Below, piece after piece: positions 33,457 through 40,586 of a stretch of 64,000 bases of DNA; positions within the stretch are counted from its first letter, which is position 1; every line of letters begins with the position of its first letter. The position numbers and the translations under genes are program-made. The stretch lies in contig JAZRUW010000030.1 in assembly GCA_045652745.1 (NCBI GenBank), positions 93,387 through 157,386 of the forward strand. The letters are read 5' to 3'. The notes under the pieces are model-generated. The model saw nothing but the letters and a program-made list of their open reading frames with translations, ran no database searches and was not told the origin of the DNA. The DNA comes from RGIG2041 sp045652745 (lineage in GTDB: Bacteria; Bacillota; Clostridia; UBA1381; UMGS1253).

Positions 33457-34722
33457 ATGAAATTTGAATCCAAATGTCTTTACGAAGGTTATACTCCAAA
33501 AAACGGTGAAGCACAGACTCTGCCGATTTACCAGAGCACAACCTTCAAGTATGAATCCACCGAGCAGGTGGCAAAACTGTTTGACTTAACAGAAAACGGC
33601 TTTTTCTATTCCAGACTCGCGAACCCGACCGTAGATGCGGTTGAAAAGAAAATCGCGGCGCTGGAAGGTGGTGTAGGCGCACTGTGTACTTCTTCCGGTC
33701 AGGCGGCCTCTACCCTGTCGTTGTTAAATATTTTAGGCAGCGGCGACCACTTTATCAGTTCGTCTGCCATCTATGGCGGCACACTCAACCTGTTTGCCGT
33801 AACGCTTAAAAAACTCGGCATCGAAGTAACCTTTGTAGATAACGATGCAACAGAGGAAGAACTTGAAGCCGCACTTCGCCCGAATACAAAAGCGGTATTT
33901 GGCGAAACCATTTCCAATCCGACCATCTGCGTATTTGACATTGAGCGCTTTGCAAACTTTGCACACAGCCACAATCTGCCGCTCATCGTGGATAACACCT
34001 TTGCGACACCGTACCTTTGCCGTCCGATTGAATTCGGCGCAGATATCGTTGTGCATTCCACGACGAAGTATTTAGACGGACATGCATTGCAAACCGGCGG
34101 TGTCATCATTGATTCCGGTAAATTTGACTGGACAAACGGTAATTATCCGGAATTTACCGAACCGGACGAATCCTACCACGGCGTTGTATATACCAAGGAT
34201 TTCGGCGAAATGGCCTATATCGTCAAAGCACGTGTACAGCTTATGCGCGACCTCGGTGCCTGCCAGAGCGCTTTCGGCGCATTCTTAATTAACCAGGGTA
34301 TCGAAACTCTGCCGGTACGTATGGATCGCCATTGCCGTAACGCAGAAAAGGTTGCAGAGTTTTTAGCAAAGCATCCGAAGGTAGAAACCGTGGCTTATCC
34401 GACGCTCGAAGGTAACCCGTACAAAGAACGCGCACAAAAGTATCTGCCGAACGGTTGCAGCGGCGTTATTGCCTTCACCGTAAAAGGCGGCAGAGACGCC
34501 GGTGCGAAGTTTATCGACGCACTCAAGATGATTTCCCTGCTCGTGCACGTGGCGGACATCCGCACCTGTGTACTGCATCCGGCAAGTTCCACACATCGTC
34601 AGCTTACGGAAGAACAGTTAATCGCCGGCGGCGTTGCACCGGGTCTGATTCGTCTGTCCGTCGGCATCGAAAATATTGATGACATTTTAGAAGATCTCGA
34701 TCAGGCACTCGCACAGTGCTGA
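33457..34722 (+). CDS. O-acetylhomoserine sulfhydrylase, PLP-dependent
   Basis: 421 residues of the Cys/Met metabolism PLP family. TLPIYQSTTFKYES, the FYSRLANPTVDAVEKKIAALEGG segment and the PLP-lysine motif STTKYLDGH (Lys near 204) are visible. It likely makes homocysteine from O-acetylhomoserine and sulfide; cystathionine synthase or lyase activity is an alternative in this family. It follows the AraC regulator with a 2-bp gap. No SAM riboswitch or T-box lies upstream. Confidence 0.88.
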   Translation: MKFESKCLYEGYTPKNGEAQTLPIYQSTTFKYESTEQVAKLFDLTENGFFYSRLANPTVDAVEKKIAALEGGVGALCTSSGQAASTLSLLNILGSGDHFISSSAIYGGTLNLFAVTLKKLGIEVTFVDNDATEEELEAALRPNTKAVFGETISNPTICVFDIERFANFAHSHNLPLIVDNTFATPYLCRPIEFGADIVVHSTTKYLDGHALQTGGVIIDSGKFDWTNGNYPEFTEPDESYHGVVYTKDFGEMAYIVKARVQLMRDLGACQSAFGAFLINQGIETLPVRMDRHCRNAEKVAEFLAKHPKVETVAYPTLEGNPYKERAQKYLPNGCSGVIAFTVKGGRDAGAKFIDALKMISLLVHVADIRTCVLHPASSTHRQLTEEQLIAGGVAPGLIRLSVGIENIDDILEDLDQALAQC

Positions 34723-34729
34723 TGTATAC

Positions 34730-34764
34730 AAAAAAGTCCTTATCCAACGGATAAGGACTTTTTT
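34730..34764. terminator. Bidirectional terminator
   Basis: A 16-bp perfect stem (AAAAAAGTCCTTATCC and complement) with an AAC loop between convergent genes. Confidence 0.93.
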
Positions 34765-35965
34765 AATTTTTCTTTTCTTTCATGCCGAACAGCAAACAAA
34801 GCACCAGTAGCAGTGGAAAAATTGCTCCTGCAAACAAGCCGGTGCGCAAGGCAATCTGCGCCGCATTCACTGCCGAAGTACCTACCTGTACTACATCAGC
34901 AATCCAGCCGGTCAGCCAAGGGCCGAGAGAGCATCCCATATCTCCTGCCATGGCTAATAATCCGAACAGAACTGCACCGCCCTGCGGAAAACTGCGGCTG
35001 CCATAGGAATATGTAGCCGGCCAGAGCACCGCTACCGTAACACCGCAAAACGCACAGCCGAGCAGCGAAAGCACCGCATTTTGCGCAAGTGCCGCCACCA
35101 GATAGCATATAACGCAGGCCGATGCCGAAACCAACAATTGCATACGTGTACTCACGCGTTCGCCAAGGATGCTCGCACCCACACGGCCGATACCCATAAA
35201 TACCGCAAACAAACACGGTCCTGCCAGGTCACCGATAAATTTATCTACTCCGAGACCCTTTTGTGCAAACATAGATGCCCACTGCGCCATACAAAGCTCC
35301 GATGCGCCGGCACACAGCATAATCACCAAAAACACATAAAACCGCTTTTTCGAAAAAAGTTCCTTTGCAGATAATCCCTTGCCCGTCTTCACCAACGGCA
35401 GCATCGGCGCGCGCAGGAAAATGAGCATATTTACAAGCGGAATGCTGGCCCAAACCACCGGCAAAATTCTCCAATCTGCCGAAGAAAACAGTTTTAAATA
35501 CAGCGTGGAAAAAAGAACAACAAAGACCTGTCCCCAACAATAAAACGAGTGCAAAAGACTCATCGAAGCAGACTTGGATTTTGTCGGCAACGCTTCCAGA
35601 ATCGGACTTGCCAGCACCTCATTTAAGCCGCCGCCTACGGCATAAAGCACCGCAGAAATCGTCAGACCAAGATACGGACTGCACATCACGGACGGCAAAA
35701 CAGCCATTGCAATCAGTCCCGCCGCACTCAAAAGATGCGACAGCACCATACAGCGGCGGATGCCGATTTTTTCAGCATAGCGCACAGCCAGCAAATCTGT
35801 AAGCAATTGCACACAAAAATTGACTAATACCAACCTGCCCAAGCTTTCAAACGAAATATGATAGTTATCCTGAAAAATAACAAACAATACAGGTGCAAGG
35901 TTATTGACCACCGCCTGCGTAAACAGAGCAGTATAACACCCCCACCTTGTTCTTGTATAATTCAT
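34763..35965 (-). CDS. MFS transporter
   Basis: 400 residues with about twelve hydrophobic helices in two halves, split by a cytoplasmic loop (KTGKGLSAKELFSKKR). An inner-face motif after helix 2 (RYAEKIGIRRC) is a variant of the family A motif. It resembles fucose-permease or DHA-like carriers; the substrate cannot be read from sequence. GAGGTG precedes the ATG, and the DUF896 gene lies 12 bp upstream, suggesting co-transcription. Confidence 0.82.
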   Translation of the reverse strand: MNYTRTRWGCYTALFTQAVVNNLAPVLFVIFQDNYHISFESLGRLVLVNFCVQLLTDLLAVRYAEKIGIRRCMVLSHLLSAAGLIAMAVLPSVMCSPYLGLTISAVLYAVGGGLNEVLASPILEALPTKSKSASMSLLHSFYCWGQVFVVLFSTLYLKLFSSADWRILPVVWASIPLVNMLIFLRAPMLPLVKTGKGLSAKELFSKKRFYVFLVIMLCAGASELCMAQWASMFAQKGLGVDKFIGDLAGPCLFAVFMGIGRVGASILGERVSTRMQLLVSASACVICYLVAALAQNAVLSLLGCAFCGVTVAVLWPATYSYGSRSFPQGGAVLFGLLAMAGDMGCSLGPWLTGWIADVVQVGTSAVNAAQIALRTGLFAGAIFPLLLVLCLLFGMKEKKN

Positions 35966-35976
35966 AGTTTTGCACC

Positions 35977-36192
35977 TCAGGAAAACGGCTTTTGCTTTTT
36001 TGAAAGCGGTGTTTTATTACCATCCTTATCGACAAGGCGCACACTTTGAAGTGTCTGCTCCGTGCCGGCGCGAAACGCCGCAATATACTGAGCACGCAGG
36101 TTTGCCTGCTCCTGTTTTTCCTCTTCCGTCAAGCCTTCTTCTCTCGATTTTTTTGCAAGCGCATTGATGCGCTCAATCATTTTTTTGTCCAT
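35977..36192 (-). CDS. DUF896 (YnzC-like) small protein
   Basis: 71 residues. It matches the small helical DUF896 family: MIERINALAKKSREEGLTEEEKQEQANLRAQYI, followed by a basic tail. GGAGAAAA precedes the ATG. A bacillus relative is in the SOS regulon, but no LexA site is obvious here. Function unknown. Confidence 0.85.
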   Translation of the reverse strand: MDKKMIERINALAKKSREEGLTEEEKQEQANLRAQYIAAFRAGTEQTLQSVRLVDKDGNKTPLSKKQKPFS

Positions 36193-36257
36193 AGTTTTTC
36201 TCCATTTTAATTATTTCTTCGACATTGTACCACTTTTCAAAAGAAAATACAACTGTT

Positions 36258-36275
36258 TTTGGGCGAGTGTTCTTA
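36258..36275 (+). repeat. Half copy of the TTGGGCGAGTGTTCTTA element
   Basis: TTTGGGCGAGTGTTCTTA matches one arm of the palindromes at 40168 and 41554 over 17 bases. The opposite arm is missing. It ends on the stop codon of the DUF4062 remnant on the minus strand. Confidence 0.6.
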
Positions 36276-36950
36276 CTCTCCGTATTTTTCTTTGAGCTTT
36301 CGGATATAATCCTCCGCTTCTTCCGCAGAAGCCTCATAACCCAGCTCACGCAATGCGCTGTACATATAATACATCAGATTGCTGTCTTTGCCGCTTTGCG
36401 CCGCCTGCCAGAAGGTAACCAGCATTTCTATATCTGCACAAACACATAAAATTTCTTTGTACACTCTTCTTGGTCTTGCAATATGTCCGAAAGCAATTTG
36501 ACGCCGCGGCGAATGTGCTCGGCATACGATGTATGTGCATTAAAACAAAGCAACCCAAGCACCGCTTCAAATAAGACGGGTGCCTCCTGCGCCGTATAAA
36601 ATTTCCAACTGCGTGATGCTGATGGGCGTCCCTCTCCACTTGTCCAGACGTGCATCCCGAACAGACTGCCAAACAGCATCATCCGGAATCCAGCCGTAGC
36701 ACTCACCGATGAGCACAACCATATACGGTCTGCATCGGTCAATAGTATCCAGACACGTTTCAATCACGAAACAGCCGCTCTCTTCCTCGCTCATCAACCT
36801 TGTGTCCACGCCCTAGCGCAAGTCAAGTTCATCAATCTCTTCGCCGTATGCTTTTGCTCGATTGCGTAGCACAGGAAAAACCACCTGATGCAACACATCA
36901 CGCTCTGACTGCATATCTTTAAATGTACTGGAAATAAAAAATGTTTTCAT
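36273..36950 (-). pseudogene. Decayed DUF4062 (STAND-type) gene
   Basis: Reading from the ATG at 36950 gives MKTFFISSTFKDMQSERDVL, typical of the DUF4062 N-terminus, then DELDLR, a TAG (36813-36815) where the family has Trp, and GVDTRLMSEEESGCFVIETC in the same frame. That frame ends at 36567. A second frame carries LFEAVLGLLCFNAHTSYAEH (about 36590-36440), and the first frame resumes with SALRELGYEASAEEAEDYIR to a stop at 36273. So there is one nonsense change, two frame changes and loss of most of the expected NTPase core. DUF4062 heads large STAND proteins, some linked to phage defence; this copy is dead. Confidence 0.7.
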
Positions 36951-36956
36951 ACAACA

Positions 36957-37577
36957 TCAACCTTGAAAATTAAGATTATTTTCATCCTTATAACCAAGGA
37001 CCTTAGCAGGCACACCGCCTACAATAGCATTTTCGGGGACATCTTTTACAACAACCGCCCCTGCGGCCGCCAGACTGTTAGCGTGCATGGTAATGCCGCC
37101 AAGCACTTTTGCCCCGCAAGTTACAGATACGTTGTCTTCCAACACCGGACAACGGTCTTCTTTGTACCCGATCGTCACCTGCTGATATATTCTGCAATTC
37201 TTACCGATTTTTTCTGCCGTGATAATCGTAGAAAACCCGTGCTGAATATACAAACCGCCGCCGATATCCGTTGTGTAGATATACAACGTTTCCAATGGTT
37301 TATATAATACACGCGCAATTGCAAAATGCACCAAGGCCACAGCCGTGTATGACGGCTTTTTTAAACGATGCAGAAGCAGGTTACGAAATTCTTTTTTATA
37401 CGTAAGATACCAGTTCAGGGATTGAAACAAACCCGATTTTCTCTGTTCAATCTCATTCCACCGCGCGACATCCGCTTCAATCAAATGCCTTTGCTTGGAA
37501 CACAGCGCACACAAATAAACAGGAAACGTTCTCGGATAGTTTATCATTGCCAGTAACTCTTTAAATTTGTCTGCCAT
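36957..37577 (-). CDS. Serine O-acetyltransferase-like hexapeptide acyltransferase
   Basis: 206 residues from the ATG at 37577 (AGAAGG upstream). The C-terminal half is a left-handed beta-helix with hexapeptide repeats (IGGGLYIQHGFSTIITAEKIG, CRIYQQVTIGY, VLGGITMHANSLAAAGAVVVKD, AIVGGVPAKVLG). The pattern is that of CysE-like acetyltransferases, but the N-terminal part is short and basic, as in transferases found in polysaccharide or capsule clusters. The acceptor is therefore uncertain. It stands alone, upstream of the DUF4062 remnant. Confidence 0.75.
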   Translation of the reverse strand: MADKFKELLAMINYPRTFPVYLCALCSKQRHLIEADVARWNEIEQRKSGLFQSLNWYLTYKKEFRNLLLHRLKKPSYTAVALVHFAIARVLYKPLETLYIYTTDIGGGLYIQHGFSTIITAEKIGKNCRIYQQVTIGYKEDRCPVLEDNVSVTCGAKVLGGITMHANSLAAAGAVVVKDVPENAIVGGVPAKVLGYKDENNLNFQG

Positions 37578-37654
37578 AGCTGTTGCCTTCTTTCGTTTAC
37601 ACATATATATTTTATTCTAACACATTTTGTATACTGTTTCAACTAAAACAACAC

Positions 37655-37700
37655 CATATAAAAGCCGTCTGCAATTGATTTTGCAGACGGCTTTTATATG
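37655..37700. terminator. Long terminator palindrome
   Basis: A 20-bp perfect stem (AAAAGCCGTCTGCAA core, 37655-37674 with 37681-37700) with a 6-nt loop. It ends the perR-rubrerythrin-BFD operon on the minus strand. Confidence 0.9.
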
Positions 37701-37715
37701 ATTTTAAAGATAAAG

Positions 37716-37922
37716 TTATGCAGATGCACCGCTCATGATTTCAGATATGATATCCAAAACTTTTTGATGGCAACCACCGCACCCCGTGGAGCAATGTGTT
37801 ACCTCCTGTACGCTATTAAATGTACTCAGCACATCCTCAAATTTCGTAAGATTGTGCATTGCATCGGCAATATTGTTGTAACTTACCTGCTTGCAGTTGC
37901 AAACCATATAATTTTCTACCAT
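37716..37922 (-). CDS. BFD-like [2Fe-2S] ferredoxin
   Basis: 68 residues. C8 and C10 (VCNCKQV) and C48 and C51 (TGCGGC), with an extra C44, match the bacterioferritin-associated ferredoxin fold, a [2Fe-2S] helix-turn-helix module. It is the last gene of the perR-rubrerythrin operon, so it probably serves iron or electron transfer in oxidative stress. Confidence 0.82.
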   Translation of the reverse strand: MVENYMVCNCKQVSYNNIADAMHNLTKFEDVLSTFNSVQEVTHCSTGCGGCHQKVLDIISEIMSGASA

Positions 37923-37979
37923 TTCAAACCCCTCTTTTATGTAAGGACTGCCCGAAGAAGACAGTCCTTACAAATTCTA

Positions 37980-38567
37980 TTATTTGAAATATCTCTTGAG
38001 AAGTCCTTCCAAACCTCTGCCGTGGCGCGCCTCGTCGCGCGCCATTTCATGCACGGTATCATGGATTGCGTCCAGGCCGTTCTTCTTTGCACAAGCGGCG
38101 AGGTCGAACTTGCCCTGGGTTGCACCATATTCGCAGTCTACTCTCCAAGCGAGGTTGTCTTTTGTGGTCGCCTTCATATTCGGCTCGAGGTCTTCGCCGA
38201 GAAGCTCTGCAAACTTAGCAGCGTGCTCTGCTTCTTCATAAGCTGCCTTTTCCCAGTACAGACCCACTTCCGGATAACCCTCTCTGTGTGCGATTCTTGC
38301 CATGCACAGGTACATACCAACTTCGGCACACTCGCCGTTGAAATTTGCCATGAGCTGATCAAAAATAAACTTCTTATCTTCTTCGGAAATGTCCGGGTTA
38401 TTCTTTACGGTCTTTGCGTATACACCGTATTCGTGCTCTGCAGCAAGCGCCGCACCCTCTACCATTTCCTTAAACTTATCAGCCGGCACCTTACATACCG
38501 GGCACTTCTCCGGTGCATACTCGCCCTCGTGAACATAACCGCATACTCCGCATACAAACTTTTTCAT
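37980..38567 (-). CDS. Rubrerythrin with N-terminal rubredoxin domain
   Basis: 195 residues. A rubredoxin-type iron site (C6, C9, C22, C25 in CGVCGY and CPVCK) comes first, then a ferritin-like di-iron four-helix domain with E-x-x-H patterns (AEHEYGVYA, GECAEVGMY, YEEAEHAAKF, ARDEARHGRGLEGL). This reversed order is found in clostridial rubrerythrins, which reduce hydrogen peroxide with NADH-derived electrons. It is 29 bp downstream of the PerR-like gene. Confidence 0.92.
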   Translation of the reverse strand: MKKFVCGVCGYVHEGEYAPEKCPVCKVPADKFKEMVEGAALAAEHEYGVYAKTVKNNPDISEEDKKFIFDQLMANFNGECAEVGMYLCMARIAHREGYPEVGLYWEKAAYEEAEHAAKFAELLGEDLEPNMKATTKDNLAWRVDCEYGATQGKFDLAACAKKNGLDAIHDTVHEMARDEARHGRGLEGLLKRYFK

Positions 38568-38596
38568 AATCCTTATCTCCTTCTAATTATATTTTT

Positions 38597-38998
38597 TTAT
38601 TTATCATCATCCAGACAGTCTTTGCAGACGCCTGCATAATAAACTTCTTTGGTGTGGACATCAAAGCCGTCTAAAGCGCCGTCGCTGATGCCCGCAAGTG
38701 AAAAGTCTATCACCCTGCCGCAGCGCTCACATAAAAAGTGTCCGTGCATGGAAGTGTCCGCATCGTATCGGATCTGCTTTTCATCAATTGTGATGGCTTT
38801 TGCAAGCCCATGCTGTGTCAACAGCTTTGTAATGTTGTATACCGATGTTTTGGAAAGCGTCGGTATCTTGGGGTGCAGCGTGTTGAAAATCTCCTCAATC
38901 GTCGGATGCGCTGTCGTTTGCATCAGATGCTCCAGCACTGCAATACGCAACATCGACGGTCGGATTTCTTTTTCCGCCAGTCTTTGTGTAGCATTCAT
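38597..38998 (-). CDS. perR: Fur-family peroxide regulator, PerR-like
   Basis: 133 residues from the ATG at 38998, which follows GAGGTGAG. A winged helix (SMLRIAVLEHLMQTTAHPTIEEIF, SKTSVYNITKLL) and a dimerisation domain with two CxxC zinc pairs (CERC, CKDC) and HGHFLC are visible. A perfect 7-1-7 palindrome overlaps its own transcription start, and rubrerythrin is the next gene, so PerR function is more likely than Fur or Zur. Confidence 0.85.
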   Translation of the reverse strand: MNATQRLAEKEIRPSMLRIAVLEHLMQTTAHPTIEEIFNTLHPKIPTLSKTSVYNITKLLTQHGLAKAITIDEKQIRYDADTSMHGHFLCERCGRVIDFSLAGISDGALDGFDVHTKEVYYAGVCKDCLDDDK

Positions 38999-39030
38999 GC
39001 ACTCACCTCTTTTTTGTTTTAATTTCATTT

Positions 39031-39045
39031 TTGTAATGATTACAA
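39031..39045 (-). promoter_or_regulatory. PerR-box-like operator
   Basis: TTGTAATGATTACAA is a perfect 7-1-7 inverted repeat, close to the Fur/PerR consensus (TTATAATNATTATAA), placed just downstream of the -10 of the perR operon. Confidence 0.75.
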
Positions 39046-39049
39046 TAAT

Positions 39050-39078
39050 AAGATACCATACCTTTTTAAACTTGTCAA
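39050..39078 (-). promoter_or_regulatory. Promoter of the perR-rubrerythrin-BFD operon
   Basis: On the minus strand TTGACA (39078-39073), 17 bp, TATCTT (39055-39050). Confidence 0.78.
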
Positions 39079-39137
39079 CAGTTTTTTAAAAATTTTTAAT
39101 TTTATTATTATTTCTGTATCACGCTGATCTGCAGCAG

Positions 39138-39166
39138 TTGACAATCCCCATGCTTTCTTATATAAT
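39138..39166 (+). promoter_or_regulatory. Promoter of the acidic repeat membrane protein
   Basis: TTGACA (39138-39143), 17 bp, TATAAT (39161-39166), both perfect. Confidence 0.85.
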
Positions 39167-39186
39167 ATTCGCGGGAGGGATGTATT

Positions 39187-40149
39187 ATGGCAAATCAATT
39201 TGATGCAGATGTTTTATATGACTACCTTGTTTTAGGGATGTCGCAAGATGAGGTCGCAGCAAACCACGGTATAAATCAAAGAGAAGTGAGCACAATTGTG
39301 CAAAGTTATCACTTCAACAAGGGCAACAAAGCATTTGGTAAAGGCTCAAAAAACCAATGCGGAAAATATCCGAATTTGGATTATGACACACTTTGTGATT
39401 TTATGGACTCCGGCGAAGAGAGTCTGGATGAATGGCTCAGTGGCGGTAGCTATTATGACGATGGCGACGGCTATGACGAAGATGAAGAATACTACGAAGA
39501 AGACGAGTATTACGAAGAAGACGACAGTTATGTCGATGACAATTACAACGGCGGCGGTTATAACAATGGCGATAATTACGGTGGTAACTACAATGCACCG
39601 CAACAACCGCAATACCGCAACGGCAGAAAAGTAACCTATGTCAATCCGGATGACATTCCAGATGATGACTATCCGGAGCAACCCGAGTATCGCAACGGCA
39701 GAAAGGTGACCTATGTAAACCCGGATGATTATGACGACGACGGCAATTACATCGGTGGCGGAAGTGCAGGCAGCGCCAAAGGCAATATGCTGCTCATTAT
39801 CGTAGCACTCATTATTCTCGGCGGCGGTTGGATAATGAAAAAGTACAGCCACAGCAGTGTAATTGTGGCGAGTCTGACGGTGCTTTGGCAGACCAAATAT
39901 CTGCTCTTCGGACTTTTGCCGGGTGTGATTTTCGGTGTACTTAAGTATTTATCTTGCAGAAGTCTGCGCGAAACCTTCTCCATCTGCGGAACGTATGCAT
40001 GGACAGCGCTCGGCCTGATTGTCGGCGGTATTGCATTTTTCGTGAAATATTGCGCGGCAGACAGCGGCGCAGCGCTTACAACAGCACTTGTGATGATTAT
40101 TCCCGGCGCGCTCATCGGCTATATCGGATATAAATTGTTCGGAAGATAA
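39187..40149 (+). CDS. Membrane protein with helix-turn-helix-like N-terminus and acidic repeats
   Basis: 320 residues. Residues about 5-45 (VLYDYLVLGMSQDEVAANHGINQREVSTIVQS) read like a small helix-turn-helix. Residues about 85-140 are extremely acidic and Tyr/Gly/Asn-rich. Two near-identical units containing YRNGRKVTYVNPDD follow (about 142-185). The C-terminal 130 residues have four or five hydrophobic helices. GGGAGGG precedes the ATG, and a perfect promoter drives it. I do not recognise the family. A membrane-tethered regulator or a scaffold is possible, but nothing proves DNA binding. Confidence 0.7.
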   Translation: MANQFDADVLYDYLVLGMSQDEVAANHGINQREVSTIVQSYHFNKGNKAFGKGSKNQCGKYPNLDYDTLCDFMDSGEESLDEWLSGGSYYDDGDGYDEDEEYYEEDEYYEEDDSYVDDNYNGGGYNNGDNYGGNYNAPQQPQYRNGRKVTYVNPDDIPDDDYPEQPEYRNGRKVTYVNPDDYDDDGNYIGGGSAGSAKGNMLLIIVALIILGGGWIMKKYSHSSVIVASLTVLWQTKYLLFGLLPGVIFGVLKYLSCRSLRETFSICGTYAWTALGLIVGGIAFFVKYCAADSGAALTTALVMIIPGALIGYIGYKLFGR

Positions 40150-40151
40150 GA

Positions 40152-40463
40152 AAAAGCAAGGATGGAAGGGCGAGTGTTCTAAAGGATAAAACGCCTTAAA
40201 AAGCAATATTTTGGCAAATAGCTGTGTTAAAAACGACCGAAATCCGCGAGGATATCGGTCGTTTTTGCCTTGCTCTTTATCCAAACCATTACCTTTTAAG
40301 GTGCCTACGGCAGTTTTAGTCGAGGAATTTTGTCGGAAAGAGGAACATAAAAATCCGCATCATACTAGCGTATAATGCGGATTTTTTGTGAACTATTTTC
40401 GGTAAATTACCGACTAAAACCATTGTATCCTTGAGAACACTCGCCCAATCCATCCTTGCTTTT
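40152..40463. repeat. Terminator-embedded palindromic element with a 228-bp insert
   Basis: The outermost arms AAAAGCAAGGATGGA (40152-40166) and its exact complement (40449-40463) look like the terminator of the upstream gene. Inside them, GGGCGAGTGTTCTAAAGGAT (40168) pairs with ATCCTTGAGAACACTCGCCC (40427) with few mismatches. Compared with the copy at 41554, this one has 228 extra bases flanked by direct TAAAAC repeats (40187, 40415). The extra part holds hairpins at 40229-40266 and 40349-40386 and a GTTTTAGTCG/CGACTAAAAC pair (40313, 40411). No coding frame. Confidence 0.8.
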
Positions 40464-40499
40464 ATAAAACAAAGCTATATAAAAATTTTAACAAAACCC

Positions 40500-40527
40500 T
40501 TGTATTTTTCCATTTTCGTGGTATAAT
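40500..40527 (+). promoter_or_regulatory. Promoter of fba
   Basis: TTGTAT (40500-40505), 16 bp, TATAAT (40522-40527). Confidence 0.72.
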
Positions 40528-40586
40528 TTATATTTGGTGGGCAATTTATGAAAAACCCGCCTAATGTAGAGTAAGGAGTGAATAAA

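Noticed and set aside
33400..33457. SAM riboswitch before the sulfhydrylase gene
   Set aside because: Only 2 bp separate it from the AraC gene, leaving no room for a leader.
37698..38639. 313-codon plus-strand open frame over the rubrerythrin gene
   Set aside because: It spans the antisense of rubrerythrin and BFD, crosses a 20-bp terminator stem and lacks a ribosome site.
40152..40463. Insertion sequence
   Set aside because: No transposase frame or fragment is present; the element is better described as non-autonomous or RNA-like.
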